The position numbers and the translations under genes were made by a program. 64,000 nucleotides of DNA from Himantopus leucocephalus (lineage: Eukaryota > Chordata > Aves > Charadriiformes > Recurvirostridae): the NCBI GenBank assembly GCA_003993805.1, contig RSEF01000004.1, positions 68,969,076 to 69,033,075 on the forward strand, written 5' to 3'. Below are positions 35,401-50,400 of the stretch, piece after piece. Below the pieces are notes generated by a model. That model was not told the origin of the DNA. It made no database searches and was given only the letters and a program-made list of their open reading frames with translations. Position 1 is the stretch's first letter. Each line of letters starts with the position of its first letter.

Positions 35401-38400
35401 ATTTCTGTAATGGAAGTAATCTTTCAAGTGTAGAGTTGGTGAGAAGGACACGACATTAAAAATAATTGCTGTATTTTAAGAGGTGCAGTATAGCGATGTT
35501 CTGGTTAAACCAGAAATTTTAATCAAATAGCCTTTATTTCATCTCTGTGGAAAAGTATTTACATTTTTTTCCTCCTTCTGCATGCTCAGTTGTAACAGAG
35601 ACTACAGGTAGTGTTTCAGGAGTAAGCCTTACATCAGAACTGAATGAAGAATTGAATGACTTAATTCAGCGCTTTCATAACCAGCTTCATGATTCTCAGG
35701 TCAGTCCTTGGGTTGCACTGTATAAGTTTTGCCATTGTCCGTTTTTCATTTTCTTTTTAATAGTGCAGTTAAATGTCTTGCTTATTTGTGTGCGTTTGCT
35801 AGTGGAGTAATTAGGGTTCCCCCAAACTTGAACACTCGGTATCTTTGCGAAGAGTTATTAGCTGTCTGATCTATACTTTCTGTCTCAGTTTTCCATGAAA
35901 GTCCAGAGAAGTAGTTTCTATATTGCAATAGAAATATATATTAGCTCCATATATAATGGGGATATAATGAGAGTGTTTTCGGTATCAGTTTCCCTTTATA
36001 ATGTTCTTTGTTCTGATGTTGACCCTAGCAAGTCTATAAGAGGGCTTTTTGTTTCTTACATTTTATCTGGCTTTTTTCATAGTACTCTGAATAAAATGAA
36101 ACTACTCTTTTTAGACACAGTCTGTGCCAGACAACAGAAGGCAAGCGGAAAGTCTTTCACTTACCAGAGAGATTTCACAAAGCAGGAACTCTTCAGTGTC
36201 CGAACACCTGTCAGATGAGAAGGCGCAGCTTTTTAACAAGATGCGAATGTTGCAGGGTAAAAAGCAAAAAATGGACAAACTGTTAGGAGAACTTCATACA
36301 CTTCGTGACCAACATCTAAATAACTCCTCCTGTAAGTAAATGCAGGCAGAACTGTATCTGTTCAAGAATACAGCTTTTTTAATGTCCGTGTTTGTAATGT
36401 GATCTTTTTCAGCTTGCAACTGGTTAATAAAATGCAGGTGATAAAGCTGTGCTGGGGCAATATTATGTAAATATGTTTTAATGCTCTGTAAGTTTCTGGC
36501 TTAATAGAGAACTCTACAAGTAATGATGATGACTGGTTTTTCTTGTAGCACTTAGGTTTTTAACATCAAAGTTGACCAATGTGAGGATGTGATGACAGGA
36601 TTTTTTTCCTCAAGGTTTGTCTGGGACACATCTGACTTGTGGAGCGTACCATATGAACTTTCTGTATTTTTATCACAGTACACCTATATTTCTGTACTCG
36701 GCACTTCAGATGTTTGTAGCTCTATGGCTTTATGGGGTTTGCTTGTCCACTGTCATAAGATTCTCTCATGTGCTAGTCACAGGGACTTTGATCATAGGCC
36801 ATACCAGAGGAACTTAACTGGCTGAATGGGCTAGAGTTTTGACCTGTTCCTTAGATGGCTTTTCCTCTCCATAAAGTCTTTGTGTGGGCCTAGTTGCTGC
36901 TCTTGCTTTCTATTTCAAGAAATACCTTTGTACTGGTTTGTCCTATAGCTGGAAACTTCTGAGGGGTGATCACAGGGTATTCTGCATAACATGAGGCACT
37001 TGAAGCATGGTTCTGGAGAAGGGGAGGCTGATTTAATAATTACATTACTATACCCCCATCTTTCTACATATACTTAATGCATATTATATAAGCATATTTG
37101 GTTATTATTTCATGTAGCTGGAAAAAACAAACATCAAATCTCAAATCTATGTTTTACAGCGTATGGATTCAAGAGCTTAGCAAAGGAAAAAAATGATAGA
37201 ATTTTTATCACATTGAAATGTTAAATTCCAAAAAAGCAATTCAGCCATAAATAAAACCTTAAAAGAACTCTTTGGGCAGATTTACGGCATGAAAACTTCA
37301 GCTTCTGAGGTTCAGTAAAGCTAAAAGAAACTGACTGAAGTTGTATTTAAAAAGCTACTTATTACGCTGCCTGTTAGCATTGCATGCCACGCAACTTAAG
37401 ACAAAAGCATTTGTCCTTCTAAGAAGATAAGTTATTAACTGCTGTTTTGTATGTTGGTAATATTCTCTTTAGTTATATTTTAATGTAATTCAGTGAAGCG
37501 CTTTCCTTTTGCAAGTTGTTCTTATGAGCTATATTTTTTTTTCCTGTAGTTTTTCCCGCTTCAGGTTCTCCTCAAAGGAGTATTGATCAACGAAGTACAA
37601 CTTCAGCTGCTTCTGGTCCTGTAGGCATAGTAACTGTTGTCAATGGCGAATCAAATAGCCTGGCATCTGCTCCTTATCCTCCTGATTCCCTGGTTTCTCA
37701 GAATGAGAGTGAAGAGGACGACAACCTAAATCCAACAGAAAAGCTTCAGTAAAAGTTCTTTAATTTTTTTTTCATAATGTGCTTTAGTGATTTTGAGTGT
37801 TATAAGTTCTGTGTTAAGAAACCATTTCATATTTTAATCTACTTAATTTAGTATTATAGACCATTTAGTAAATGGTTCAAGACAGTTAAATGAGTTCAAA
37901 GCTTCAAGCAGAAATTTCTTACAGCTACGAAAATGGCAGTAAACTTTGAGCTTTAAATCATATATATACTTTTCAACTCTACATAGATTTGATTAATATG
38001 ACAAAACACATAGCATATTCTTTTTTCTCCTCAGGAAGCTAAATGAAGTTCGTAAGAGGCTAAATGAGTTACGGGAGTTAGTTCACTACTATGAGCAAAC
38101 ATCTGATATGATGACAGATGCTGTGAACGAAAACACTAAGGAAGAGGAAGAAACGGAAGAATCGGAAAGTGATTCTGAACATGAGGATCCACAGCCTGTT
38201 ACAAATATTAGGTTGTCATATTTTTTGACCTCCTAAATCTTTGTAGCTAAGTTGTTAAAGGTTTCCTGAAGCAATGCGTTATTATTTCAGTCAACCAGAA
38301 GTAACTTAATTCTGTGATTACATTAACTTTCCAAAATTTTTAATTTGAAGTATCGTTCTTATACAGATGATTAATAATAATCTTGTCCTTGGTAACTTAT

Positions 38401-41400
38401 TTGTATAGCAAACATAGATTAGATTGGACATTTAGAAAATCGGTATAAGAGACTTCAAAATGTGGAATATCTTTGGATTTAAGCACTGATTTACGTGTAT
38501 GGAATTCCACTAGAAGGTTAACAGGCCTAGACTAGATAATTGGAATAAAAACAAACTTCAGTTTAGAGAGGCATTTAGAGCTATAGTCTAGCAGGGCAAC
38601 TGTGTGCATTAAGGATCTTCACTGTGCAGAAATGAATGCTAATTTAGCTATGAATCATATAAAGCTTTCATAATATAGACATATACCTTGAAAGCCTCTT
38701 GCATTGTTGTAGAGCTAGCAGGGGTAATTCACAGCTGCTTCTGATTGCTTAAAAAAAAAAACCTATTGGAGAGATGGATATTGAGAAATAACAATGTCTG
38801 GACTGATTTGATACTAGGTTGATTTTTTTTTTAAAGGGTCAGGACACATTCCTATAAAAGACAGCTAATAAAATGACTGAAGTAAAATTCCATTCATATC
38901 AGTTCTTAAAAAGTTAACATGAGTAATGTATTTTACCCTAGAAACCCTCAAGGAATGAGTAGTTGGAGTGAAATAAATAGCAACTCAAATGTACAATGTG
39001 GAACTAATAACAGAGATGGAAGACATCTTAATACAGACTGTGAAATAAATAACCGATCTGCTGCTAATATAAGGACTCTAAAAATGTCTTCTACTCTAGG
39101 TATGTTCTAAAATCTTCTGGTAATTTTAAGTCTTAGTGTAAATAATTCTGATAGCCACATAGAATTTGGGAGAACTTTGCTTGATGAGCAGAATGTTCAG
39201 GAGTCTACCATTAAGCTGATATTTTTTCTAATGTCCAGTAATTACAGTGGACTTCAGAAGTTCAGTAATGTGTCATTGGTGTTGTTTTGTTTCTTCCTCT
39301 CCCCGCCTCCAGACTGTCATAATAGGGAGGATGACAAAGATATCGACCTACCCCAAGGTGAAGATGATGAAGTGGAAGAAGATAGAGTTAGTGAAGATTC
39401 CATATCTAGTCACAGAAGCAGCCTGGGTGATGCTGCTGGAGATGCAGAGTTTGAGCAGAAGATCAATAGGCTTATAGCTGCAAAACAGAAACTTAGACAG
39501 TTACAAAACCTTGCTGCTATGGTGCAGGTATTTTATCAATATAAATCTGTGCACAAAAATGTGGTATTCGTTACTTCATGTAATGTGTAACTCTTAATAG
39601 GGGAAAACGCTCTGCTTAGTGTAACATTTGAAATGCTCATTTTTAGGCTGGGAAAAAGAGGTAACGTGTGATTTTTTTTTTTTTTTTTTTTTTTNGATAC
39701 TTCTGAAGCTCAAATTTGGAATATTCTTGGGGGATGCTAACCTAACAGAAGAATGGCCTTAATACTTAACCTTAGCACTGGATTACAAAATATGAACCAA
39801 GTAGTCTAATGTGGTTTTTTTTAAATTATATTGATCTACATTTTTAAGCTTGTAATGAATATTCATCAGTTTTAGTTTTTGAATCCTAGGTTTTGCAACA
39901 TTGCTCAATCAATGAGGAAAAATTATTTGTCTTTGATTAAAATTTTCAGATGTTGCAACATGTTCGAGTTGGGGTATTTTGATTTTGATTTGGGTTTTTG
40001 ACGGTGTTGTTGGGTTTGGGGTTTTTTGTTTTGGTTGGATTTATTTTTTAGACTCCTGAGGGCCAGCTATGAATTGCAGTGTTTTTAATTTAGACTCTCA
40101 TGCTAATTCAGTGATGTTTACTAAAACATCTTTTCATGAATCTAATGTCCCTACAGAATGCTTACATTTGATGACCACATAATTTAATGTCTGCATACTG
40201 AATGCACATAGGTGTATCAGAAATTTAAAGGCTTTATGTGAAAACTCTAAAATCAATCTCAATTAGAGCATGTGTTTTACAATAACAGCAGTATAAACAC
40301 TATATTGCTATTTCAGGATTATACTGCTATGAAAAAATTCTCAGCATCTGGATCAGGCTTGTTTTTTGTCATCACTATAGATATATTAACTGCCCAGTGG
40401 TGTAAATCAAAATTAGAGATGATATAGCAGCTTTCTTAATAAATAACCTAATTAATGGCATGTCTTCAATCTTTCCTTCATATTTGCAAGGCTTGTATCT
40501 GTATGTACTCAGTAATGGAAGTGTAGGTCTGCGTAGGCTGTCACTGATGATTTCTCCTGTTCAGCAGGTTCTGTATTAAGAATGATGACGTTGAAAAACT
40601 AAAACAGTGGCTACAGCTTTAATATTTTCAACTCAAGATGAGAACTGAAAAAAAAACAAAAATTAGGAGAATAAGAAAAGTGGAATAGAGAACCATGTAG
40701 AAGACTGTTTTGAAAATATTTTAGATTTAACTTCCAAGAGTAGTCTTGTTCTTATTTTAAGCTGTTAATAATAATATTTAACTTCATGACTACAGTAATT
40801 ATGCAGTCTTTCTCACCTCAGTCTCCTTCTATTCCTCTTTTTGCCTCACCCTTTGTTTCTTGACATGCCTGTGTATTTCTATCCACTCAGTCGTAGGCAT
40901 AAAATACAATTCAAGTGCTTTACATTTCCAGAGTGAGACAAGTTATCTTGTTATATCTATTTATATTGGAAGTTTCAATAGTGTGAGCTTTATAACTTTA
41001 AATTCTCTCATTAACTTAATTTATCTTAAAAGCATGATGTCATTAAGATGACTTCTCAGTTTATGATCTGAACTAAAGATAAAGCTATTCAGACTGCTTA
41101 TTTTTGAAAAACTAGTTTGGCAAACTAAACTTGCTATATTTTGTGTATCAACTTGAAAATAGCCTAACTGCCGTTCTGACATCCTTTCAGGATGATGATC
41201 CAGAACCTCAAGCAACAATTTCAAATGCATCTAATATTGGTGACTTGTTTTTGGGTGAGATGGAAGAGACAAAACAACAACCGAACAATGTCCGAGCTAG
41301 TACCAACAAGTTGCAAAAAGATGTAGGACTGAATGAAAAAGCAAGGTATGCTTTTGTCAAAGGATAGTAGAATCATGCTTTAGGCAACTTCTTGCCAAGT

Positions 41401-44400
41401 AATATGCGGATAACTTATTCACGCAGAGAGAAGTTTTATGAAGCTAAACTTCAGCAGCAGCAACGGGAGCTTAAGCAGTTACAAGAAGAAAGAAGAAAAC
41501 TGATTGAAATTCAAGAAAAAATTCAAGTGTTACAGAAGGCTTGTCCTGACCTTCAAGTAGGTAGAACGTATTTCTTTGCTTTCCTAAGCTGCTGAGCCAC
41601 AAAAGAAAGTATTTTTCACACCATTTTTTCACTATAGAAATCGGAGAAAACTTAAAATTGGTAATGTTTGTATACTGTAAGCAGCTGGACTTCTAAGCCT
41701 AGGGAAGAGCTTTGGTTATCTCATTCCACTTTAGGTTCTTGCTCAGTGATTGCTGTAACAAGCTCCAATTTCACTGTAGTTTGTCCTCAAAAGCCTTGAT
41801 TTAAAGTCTTCAAAGATGGAGAACCTTCTGTCTTATTTTTAGCCTGAAATTATTCTGTGTGTACCTGCTAGTCACTGCATCTTCACTCCTATTAGTAGTC
41901 ATTTGCAGGGTCTGGTATTTTAAAACAATATTGTGTCTTGTAGACATGATTAATGCTTTGTTGTATTCCAACTTAACTGCACAGTGCTGTACTGTTTCTC
42001 ATACTCTTTGAAGATGAACTTTTTTTCTATGAAGGGAGCAGTAGCTTATCAATACTGTGCATCTACAGCATTATATAATATTATATTACATAAAAATAAG
42101 TTTTGTTGATTCCTGGCAAAGTTCTGAGTTAAGTATTTGATTCGAAAATGCCTTTTCACTGAATACTAATTCTCCTATCTCATAAAGCCTGAACCGTGTT
42201 GGGGTTTAACAGGGAATAAGTTTTAGAAAGCTTCTCTACTCTGTTTTTCCGTTTTGCTTTCTCTTGCAGTTGTCAGCTGGCCTGGGTAACTGCCCAGCCA
42301 ATAGGCAAACTTCACCAGCAACCTCAACTCCAGCCATGAACGAGTGTAACACAGCTGGCAAGCCTTTGCTCGAATTTGATGAATCTGTACCAGTAGGCAA
42401 TGAGGTATTTCATACTCAATATTCTGTGACTTAAAAAAGGTTTAAAAAGGAAAAAAATTGTAGGTAACTTGTACACGTTTTTAAGTATTTGGCAAGAGTA
42501 GTAGCCATTTTAACAAAGTGTGTGTAACCACAGGCAAGTCATCCATGAAGAAAACGACGGCAGTGTTTGAAACATAGTTTATCTCCTACGCATCTTCTTT
42601 CCTCTTTTCCCCCAAAATACATTGCTTAAATAATGATCTGGATATTACTTTCTGAAAATTATGCTAGCATTTGTAGGCGTGGAGGGATATGTGATGAAAA
42701 GTGTTTCCTGGCTAGACTGACATCAGAAACAGGTATCTGAAAAATGCCTTTTTTAATAAACTATCTCTGTGAGTTGCATCAGCATTCTTGTAAATTTTCC
42801 TTTAAGAGTTTAGGTGAACCTGATTGGGCAATGATTGTCATTAAAAGCCAAATTTTCCTCCTTCAAGAAGATAATTTAAGAACTTAGGCATGTTCCAAAT
42901 AAGCATTATAGGACAACATATCTCTCTTCACTAAATAGGTCTGGATTTTTCCTGATGAAAAGAACCTGTCACTAAAATGAATGTGCTGATGCAATTGTTA
43001 ACACTCTACAAACAGGCTGGGTTATTAATTATCAAAATATGTACAGATTTTTGTTGGAAAACTTCTTAGCTCCAGCACCACTAACTAGTTCAGTTGCTTT
43101 CAGGCTTGAGTACATTGTCACTTGCCTGTCTGCCTTAAGTCTGCATTTGCTGGTCTAGTTCACTTACACAATTGTTTTTGTATGTTATGCTATTATGTTA
43201 TTCTGTTTGCCTGTTTGTGAAAGTACCTCATCATTTATGCTTTCACTGTATCTAATCTCAGGTAGATAACGCCTCTTTCTACCTGTACCTTTCCCTTTAT
43301 GTCCTCTTCTTTTGAGTCATGGCTTCCTTAAGTCTTGTTCAAACATACACTGCAACTTGATGTTTCTGCAGATTGCAGAAAATCTTTGTTGTATCCTCTA
43401 CTTTGCTATCAAAGAAGCACTTGGCACAATTCTCAGATTTCTTCAGATAGTAGTATTCTGTCATGCTACCTAAAGAGCTAACAATGCATAAATTATGTGA
43501 TAAAAACAGTGTTGAATTAAAAAAGGTGCTGTTTTTCTTAAATTCTGTCCTCTAATGTTTAACCACCTTCTTAGATTTTGCCGTGTTTGACATAAATAGT
43601 CAACATGGGATGTATTTTGCAGCTTTCTCTACTGTAACTTTAGTTACAGCGTGATACCAATGCCTGAACAGAAAGGTATCGGTGTAGTATCAGATACTGA
43701 AATTTTAATGTGCTTTACGTTGTATTTATTTTGTTTATATTCTAATGTCTTCCATTTTACTGCAAACAGTTATGGTCTGAGATGAGAAGACATGAGATTT
43801 TAAGAGAAGAATTGCGACAGAGAAGAAAGCAACTTGAAGCTTTAATGGCTGAACATCAGAGGAGGAGAGAGCTCGCAGAAACAATATCTACTGTTGCTGC
43901 ATCTGTTAAAAGTGAAGGATCAGAAGCTCAGCGTACTCCACAGCAGAGTAGGACTGAAAAGTAAGAACATGAGTCACTCTGTGTTAGTGGGCAATTCTGT
44001 TGTTTAGTGAGATGTCAGGCTTGGGGCAGTTTCCTGTTTTCATCTGAGCGCTGAATGTGATGATATAACAGAGCAGTAAATTAATTTCTTGACTTCTAAA
44101 GTGACTGTTAGTTGGCAACTTGTCAGTTTTTATGGGTCTTCCCAGCATATTTAGTCTCCCCTGCTACACAAATGGTGAAAAATCACCTGAGGAGAGGAGG
44201 ATGTGTGGAAAATGCCAAATGCTCAGCATCATTTTTCTTCATCTCTACACCATTTATAACAATAGTAAAGTAATAATTTTCCAAAGCAGTAACTAATTTA
44301 TTTAACTGTCCCGGTATCAGAAGAATACTGGTTTCATTTTGCATTGGTGAGATAATGTTTAAATTAATTGTGGTGCAGCTTGATTAACTGAAGATTGACA

Positions 44401-47400
44401 GACTTGTAATTGTCAATGCATTGTTTAATAATTTGTCATAAACAAAAAAATAGCCCTCCCTTCCCAAACACCCCTCTCTTTTTGTTTTTTCCCTCTTTTC
44501 ATTTTTCCTTTTTTTTTTTCTCCAACATTTACTAGGACAATGGCTACCTGGGGAGGTTCTACTCAGTGTGCACTAGATGAAGAGGATGGAGATGAAGATG
44601 GTTATCTCTCTGATGGAGTTGGTCAGGCAGAAGAAGAGGAAGAAGATGCGTCAAGTTTGAATGACAGTTTCTCTATTTATCCCAATAACAACATACCAGA
44701 AAATGCATATTTTGTTAAAGAAAACAAGGACAGGTTAGTGGCATTACTGATTGATCTGATGCTTATCAGAGTATATTTGGAAGGGGTGGGAAAAGCATTG
44801 CATTAACTACAAGGCATCCTTTTACAGCAAAGTGGCATTTCTGCTTGCTAGGGAACTGTGTGCAGTGGCGTGTTCTTGTCTGAGTCTCTGTAGCTGCAGT
44901 GTGTATAACTAATTTGGTTATTTCTTCTGGTTTCAGCCAGTTGTGTTGCAGTATGTTCCCGTGTTATTTTAATCAGCTTAGAAGATAAGCTGTATGAAAT
45001 TTGTCGTGACATTGATCAGTCTTTTCAAAAAAAGTAATTCAGAGAATTAAACTAATTCTGAAATTTTTGCTTTTAAATTGTTGTTTTTTGCAGCTTTAAA
45101 AGCTATTTCCTACTAGATTTTTTAATTAACATGAATATTTTTAACTCTTGCTTTCCTGGTTGATTTCCTTAATAACCTTTCTGTGACTAAATGAAGATGC
45201 CGTGTTAAAAGTAATGTGTATCTCTTCAATTGATTTCCTGTTTTTGATACCAAAATAATTTCAGTAGATAGTGGTATTCTAGTCAAGAGCTGGGCCTCTT
45301 AATTCTTACTGGTTTATGTTGGTGGCTTCTATTTTAATCTGAGTACGCATTATATGTCAGTAATGGACAATACTAAAAACAAGATCCAGAAACATCCTTA
45401 GCAATTCTTTTTTGACAGTGGTTGTCAGTTGAGTGGCTGTTACTTTCCGTTTGCTTATGATAATGTTGGATTGACGAAATTGCATGGGTGATTAGCTGGC
45501 ACGCTGAAATGGCCTGTGCCCAAGTGAGTTACTGATGTAATTGGAATAATGGAAGTATCATTAGAAGAAGCCATTGGCAATGTTAGCTTTTGTCCTTATT
45601 CTTTTTTTTCGTCCCCACCCAGGTGGAAAAATTGCCGTCCTTTTTCAGCAGACGGGAATTATCGTCCGTTGTCTAAGGCCAGGCAACAGCAAAACATAAG
45701 TATGCGTCGTCAGGAAAACCTTCGGTGGATGTCCGAACTTTCCTATGTGGAAGAAAAGGAACAATGGCAAGAACAGATCAACCAGTTGAAGAAACAGCAT
45801 GAATTTAGTGTCAGCATTTGTCAAACTTTGATGCAGGATCAGCAGGTAGATATGAAAAACACTTACTTTGCTGTTCTCCTGCCCCCCCCCCCAAATATTT
45901 CCAGTAACAATTTCTGGGATTGGTAATTTGGTCACTATCATGTATTTTCTTTCCACAGACCCTGTCTTGTCTTCTACAGACTTTGCTTACAGGCCCTTAC
46001 AGTATGATGCCCAATAATATTGCATCTTCACCAGTACATCTTATTATGCATCAATTAAACCAGTGTTACACTCAACTGACTTGGCAGCAGAATAACGTCC
46101 AAAGGTTTGTTGGCTGTGTTAGTGTTTGACTGGAATTTGAAAAACTTCAGTAACAGGGAACATGGTTATGTGAATAAAAGATTACAGATAGTGGTTAAAT
46201 ATGAGACTATTGAACTTCTGAGTCGATTACAAGCTTTTGAAATTGTACACAACATTTTTGGTTGTTTTTTTTCACCACTGCCTTAATGCTTTTGAGGGTG
46301 GTTCTTTTGAGTCATCTTCAATGAAGAGAACCAGAAGTTGGCATCTCTTCCAAAAATCTCTTGCGGTAGTTTTATTTGGCTTTTTTGGTTTAAACTTGCT
46401 TTCCTTCAATATGCTTTTATGCCTGTAGTCTTAGCTAGACTACCTGGCAAGATTCTGGATGCTAATGGTTATGGAAAGATGGTCAAAAAGCTTTTTGTCG
46501 TTTCTTAGTGTCAGAATTTATGCTTACTTGTGCTCCATTTGGATGTACTACTTTTACCTTCTGAAGAATGATTTTATTTTTTTTTTTTAAAAAAGATGCA
46601 ATAGTCATTTTAATTCATTGCATGAGAGTTCAAGCTCTTCATCTTTGTTTTGTATTTGGTAAGTGGTATATAGTTACTGGCCTCCTATATAATATTTTAA
46701 AGTAGTTTTAATGCCACTTCTGCAAATATTTTGCCTTTGGTTGTTTCTATTTAAGTTTCCTTTTCAGCCTGCTTATTTTTTTAGTATCTAGTCAATTTTT
46801 TATGTTCTTGGAAAGATATTTAACCTCTGTAAACATGACTACTAGTACAGAGCGATTGATTTTAAAACTGTTCCTGTGTGTCACTCAGGGTGAAATACAA
46901 GTTGTTTTTTTCTTGTGTGTTGAGTTTTTTACTAGCTAAATGGAGCAGGTCTTTATGTACATTACATGAGGCAGATGAAATAAATTGAATCTCAAATTAC
47001 TTGAGTATAAATTTACAGCTTTCCATTAGCATCCTTTTTGTTTTCCCAAGTGCTTATTTTTCCTTGTTTTCAAGGTTGAAACAAATGTTGAATGATCTTA
47101 TGCGCCAGCAAGAAGAACAACAGTGTCAAGAAAAGCCGTCAAGAAAGGAGAGAGGCAGTAGTGCACCACCACCTCCATCTCCTGTTTTCTGTCCATTCAG
47201 CTTTCCTCCACAACCTGTGAACCTGTTTAATGTACCGGGATTTACTAATTTTTCTTCCTTTGCTCCAGGTAAGTATTACTACAGGTGTGAAAAGTAATAT
47301 GTATTTCAAAAATTTCCATTCCCTCATTTAATTGAAATCTTAATGTGAACTTGCTGAAACCGTGACCTTGCCTTGATATTGAAATGATCTTAAACAGTAT

Positions 47401-50400
47401 TTGAATGAGTCTGTATTATGCTATCAGAAGTTTGTTAATGTTTATTGCTGAATAGTTATATGTTTTGAATTCAGTATGAAAAACAAGACTTTTTCAATAA
47501 GAAATTGGTTATAGTCAAAAATACCCCCTTGATAAAGTTAACATTTTAAATGTTCTTCATCCAGTGTGTGAAAAGCAGTGTTTGAAGCTTTTACATACCT
47601 TCAGCAATCACTTAATAATGTTCTAAGTGAACCCTCTAATTTTAAGGTAGCACTTGATAACTATTTCTCTTTTCCTTGAAACTTTCAGCGCTCATTCTTG
47701 TTTGAAATGCCTGGAGTGTGTTGCTAATTTTTGCTCCCATCAGAGGCATAGAGTAACTGTTGACTTGGATACAATGTTCTTAATCTCGTTACCAGTAACC
47801 AGGTCTAGTGGAAGGTGTCCCTGCCCAGGGCAGGGGGGTTGGAACTAGATGATTTTTAAGGTCCCTTCCAACCCAAAGCATTCTATGATTCTGTGATTAC
47901 CAAATCTGCTTTTACTGTAGAATTTGAAATGGAAAAAAAAATAGGTGTTTTACTATATCACTAAAACTTGTAAAAGCTGTCTTAATATATTTCAGCCTTT
48001 TCAGGAAACCAGGAAATAGACATTGACGTAGATTGTAGCTTTCAGATTCTAAAGTCGGATTTCTTTTAAGGATTTATTTTAAATCACAGAGAACCTGCAC
48101 GGAAGAATGGATATGTTCAATTTGCCACTACTGTAAAGATTCTAAAGTTAAAATAAGTATTATGAATTTATGACTACTTTGGCCCTATGAATATTTGCAC
48201 CAATTGGAATTTTCTTGTCAGTTTGGTAGTTAAAGTATTGATAAAGTCTTCATGCAGACAGAGCTCTGCTTTTTTGGAACTGATGTCATTTTTACCTTCA
48301 CTTGTAGGACTTGGGGTTCTTGAATACCTTCGTCTCCCTACTGGTGGGATTGTGGTGGCATGTGTAGTATCCAGCAATGTTCGAAACTGCATTTAAGATA
48401 AATTCTGATTATTGCAGCACTTTCAGGATGAAAATAGTTTTTGCTTACTTCCCCACCGTATTTTTGCTTTATAATTTTATGTTGCCACACAATATGTCTC
48501 AAATTTGAATTTTGTTACACAGATAAATGAGGTAGTATCTTCTGACTCTCTTCTTTGCTTTGTAGGTATTAACTATAATCCAGTGTTCCCTTCTGGTTTT
48601 GGAGATTTTGCACACAATATTTCCCCACACAGCAGCGAGCAGCAGCAGCAGCAACATCCTTTAGATCATAATGCTTCTGGGAAAACTGAGTATATGGCAT
48701 TCCCAAAACCTTTTGAAAGCAGTTCCTCTAATGGTGCAGAAAAACAAAGGTATTTAATGTCACAGTGCAACTCTCCTTTAATCATTTTTCCTCCCGCTCT
48801 CCTCCTTTTTCTGCGGCTTGTGGGAATTTATTGTAATAGAATTAAAATATGAGATTGACTTTTGCAGTTTCCAGTTTAATTTTTTTACTCTTTTTTCAGT
48901 AGTGTTCTGTTTTTCCTGTATATTAACTAGTCTATCTTTCATGAATATTTTAAGATCAAATACAGTGTTGGAGTGGTTTTGTGATATTTTTTGTAAGTGG
49001 AGGAAGATTTCATTTCCATGTTTTTTGAAACTGAGCTGTTTCATGGAATCTTAGAATAGAATCACTGAATAGTTTGGGTTGGAAGGGATCTTTAAAGGTC
49101 ATCTAGTCCAACCCCCCCTGCAATGAGCAGGGACATCTTCAACTAGATCAGGTTGCTCAGAGCTCCATCCAACCTGACCTTGAATGTTTTGAGGTATGGG
49201 GCATCTGCCACCTCTCTGGGTAACCTGTGCCCGTGCTTCACCACCCTTATCGTAAAAAATGTCTTCCTTATGTCTAGTTTACATCTACCTTCTTTTAGTT
49301 TGAAGCTATTACCCCTTGTCCTACAGACCCAGCTAAAATGTTTGTCCCCNNNNNNNNNNNNNNNNNNNNNNNNNNNNNNNNNNNNNNNNNNNNNNNNNNN
49401 NNNNNNNNNNNNNNNNNNNNNNNNNNNNNNNNNNNNNNNNNNNNNNNNNGGCCCACTTCTCGAGCCTGTCCAGGTCCTTCTGGATGGCATCCTGTCCCTC
49501 AAGCCTGTCAACCATTTGAATAACTAGAGGATGTAATTTCAGTGAGTGGTGATTTTTTTGTGCTACAGTAAATTGTAATGAATGTTGTTTTAAGAATGGT
49601 TTGTCCTATAGTTCTGTTTGAGCACAACAATAGCTGCATAAGTATATTCAGGTTGAAATCTTCTGTTTTCCATATGGNTTTTTTTTTTTTTTTTTTTTTT
49701 TTTTTAGTGTTCAGTTAATGACTAAGTAACTAGGGCAGATAACTTGCATTATGGATAAAGATATTTCCCTGGTAATAAGTGCTGGTTTTATCTAAGAGAC
49801 TATATATTGTGATGTTTCTTTCTGACAGGAGTCATAGACAACCTGAAGAGGAAATGGAAAAAAGATCAACTTGGCTTAATGATAGCCAGGAAGAGAAAAA
49901 AGATGATCAGTCTCAGCTGAAAGCAGGCTTTGCAGTTTCAGTACAAAACATTGCTTCTGGTCATAAAAATCAGTCTGATATGAGCAGGAGAAGAGAGTTT
50001 GATGAAGAATCTTTGGAGAGTTTCAGTAGCATGCCTGACCCAGTAGACCCAACTACTGTGACAAAGACATTTAAATCTAGAAAAGCATCAGCACAAGCAA
50101 GCTTGGCATCAAAAGATAAAACACCCAAATCGAAGAATAAGAGGAAGAGTTCTTCTCAGCTAAAAGGCAGAATTAAAAATACTGGTAGGTTGTAAAGTAG
50201 TCTTAGATACCATGGCAAACTCAGCTTGGATTATAATCGTTATATTCCAGAGAATTTACTCTCCATAAATGGTACCTATAATAATGAAAATAAGTTATTA
50301 AGATATGAGTTCATTTTACATAACGTAACTACATAAGGTTTTTTAGTATTTCGGTAAATAAAAAGCATAACTGATTAGGACAGGATGAATTGAATGGGTA

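Noticed and set aside
48641..48655. CAG run as an unstable repeat
   Set aside because: Only about five Gln codons, within the normal range for this part of PCM1.
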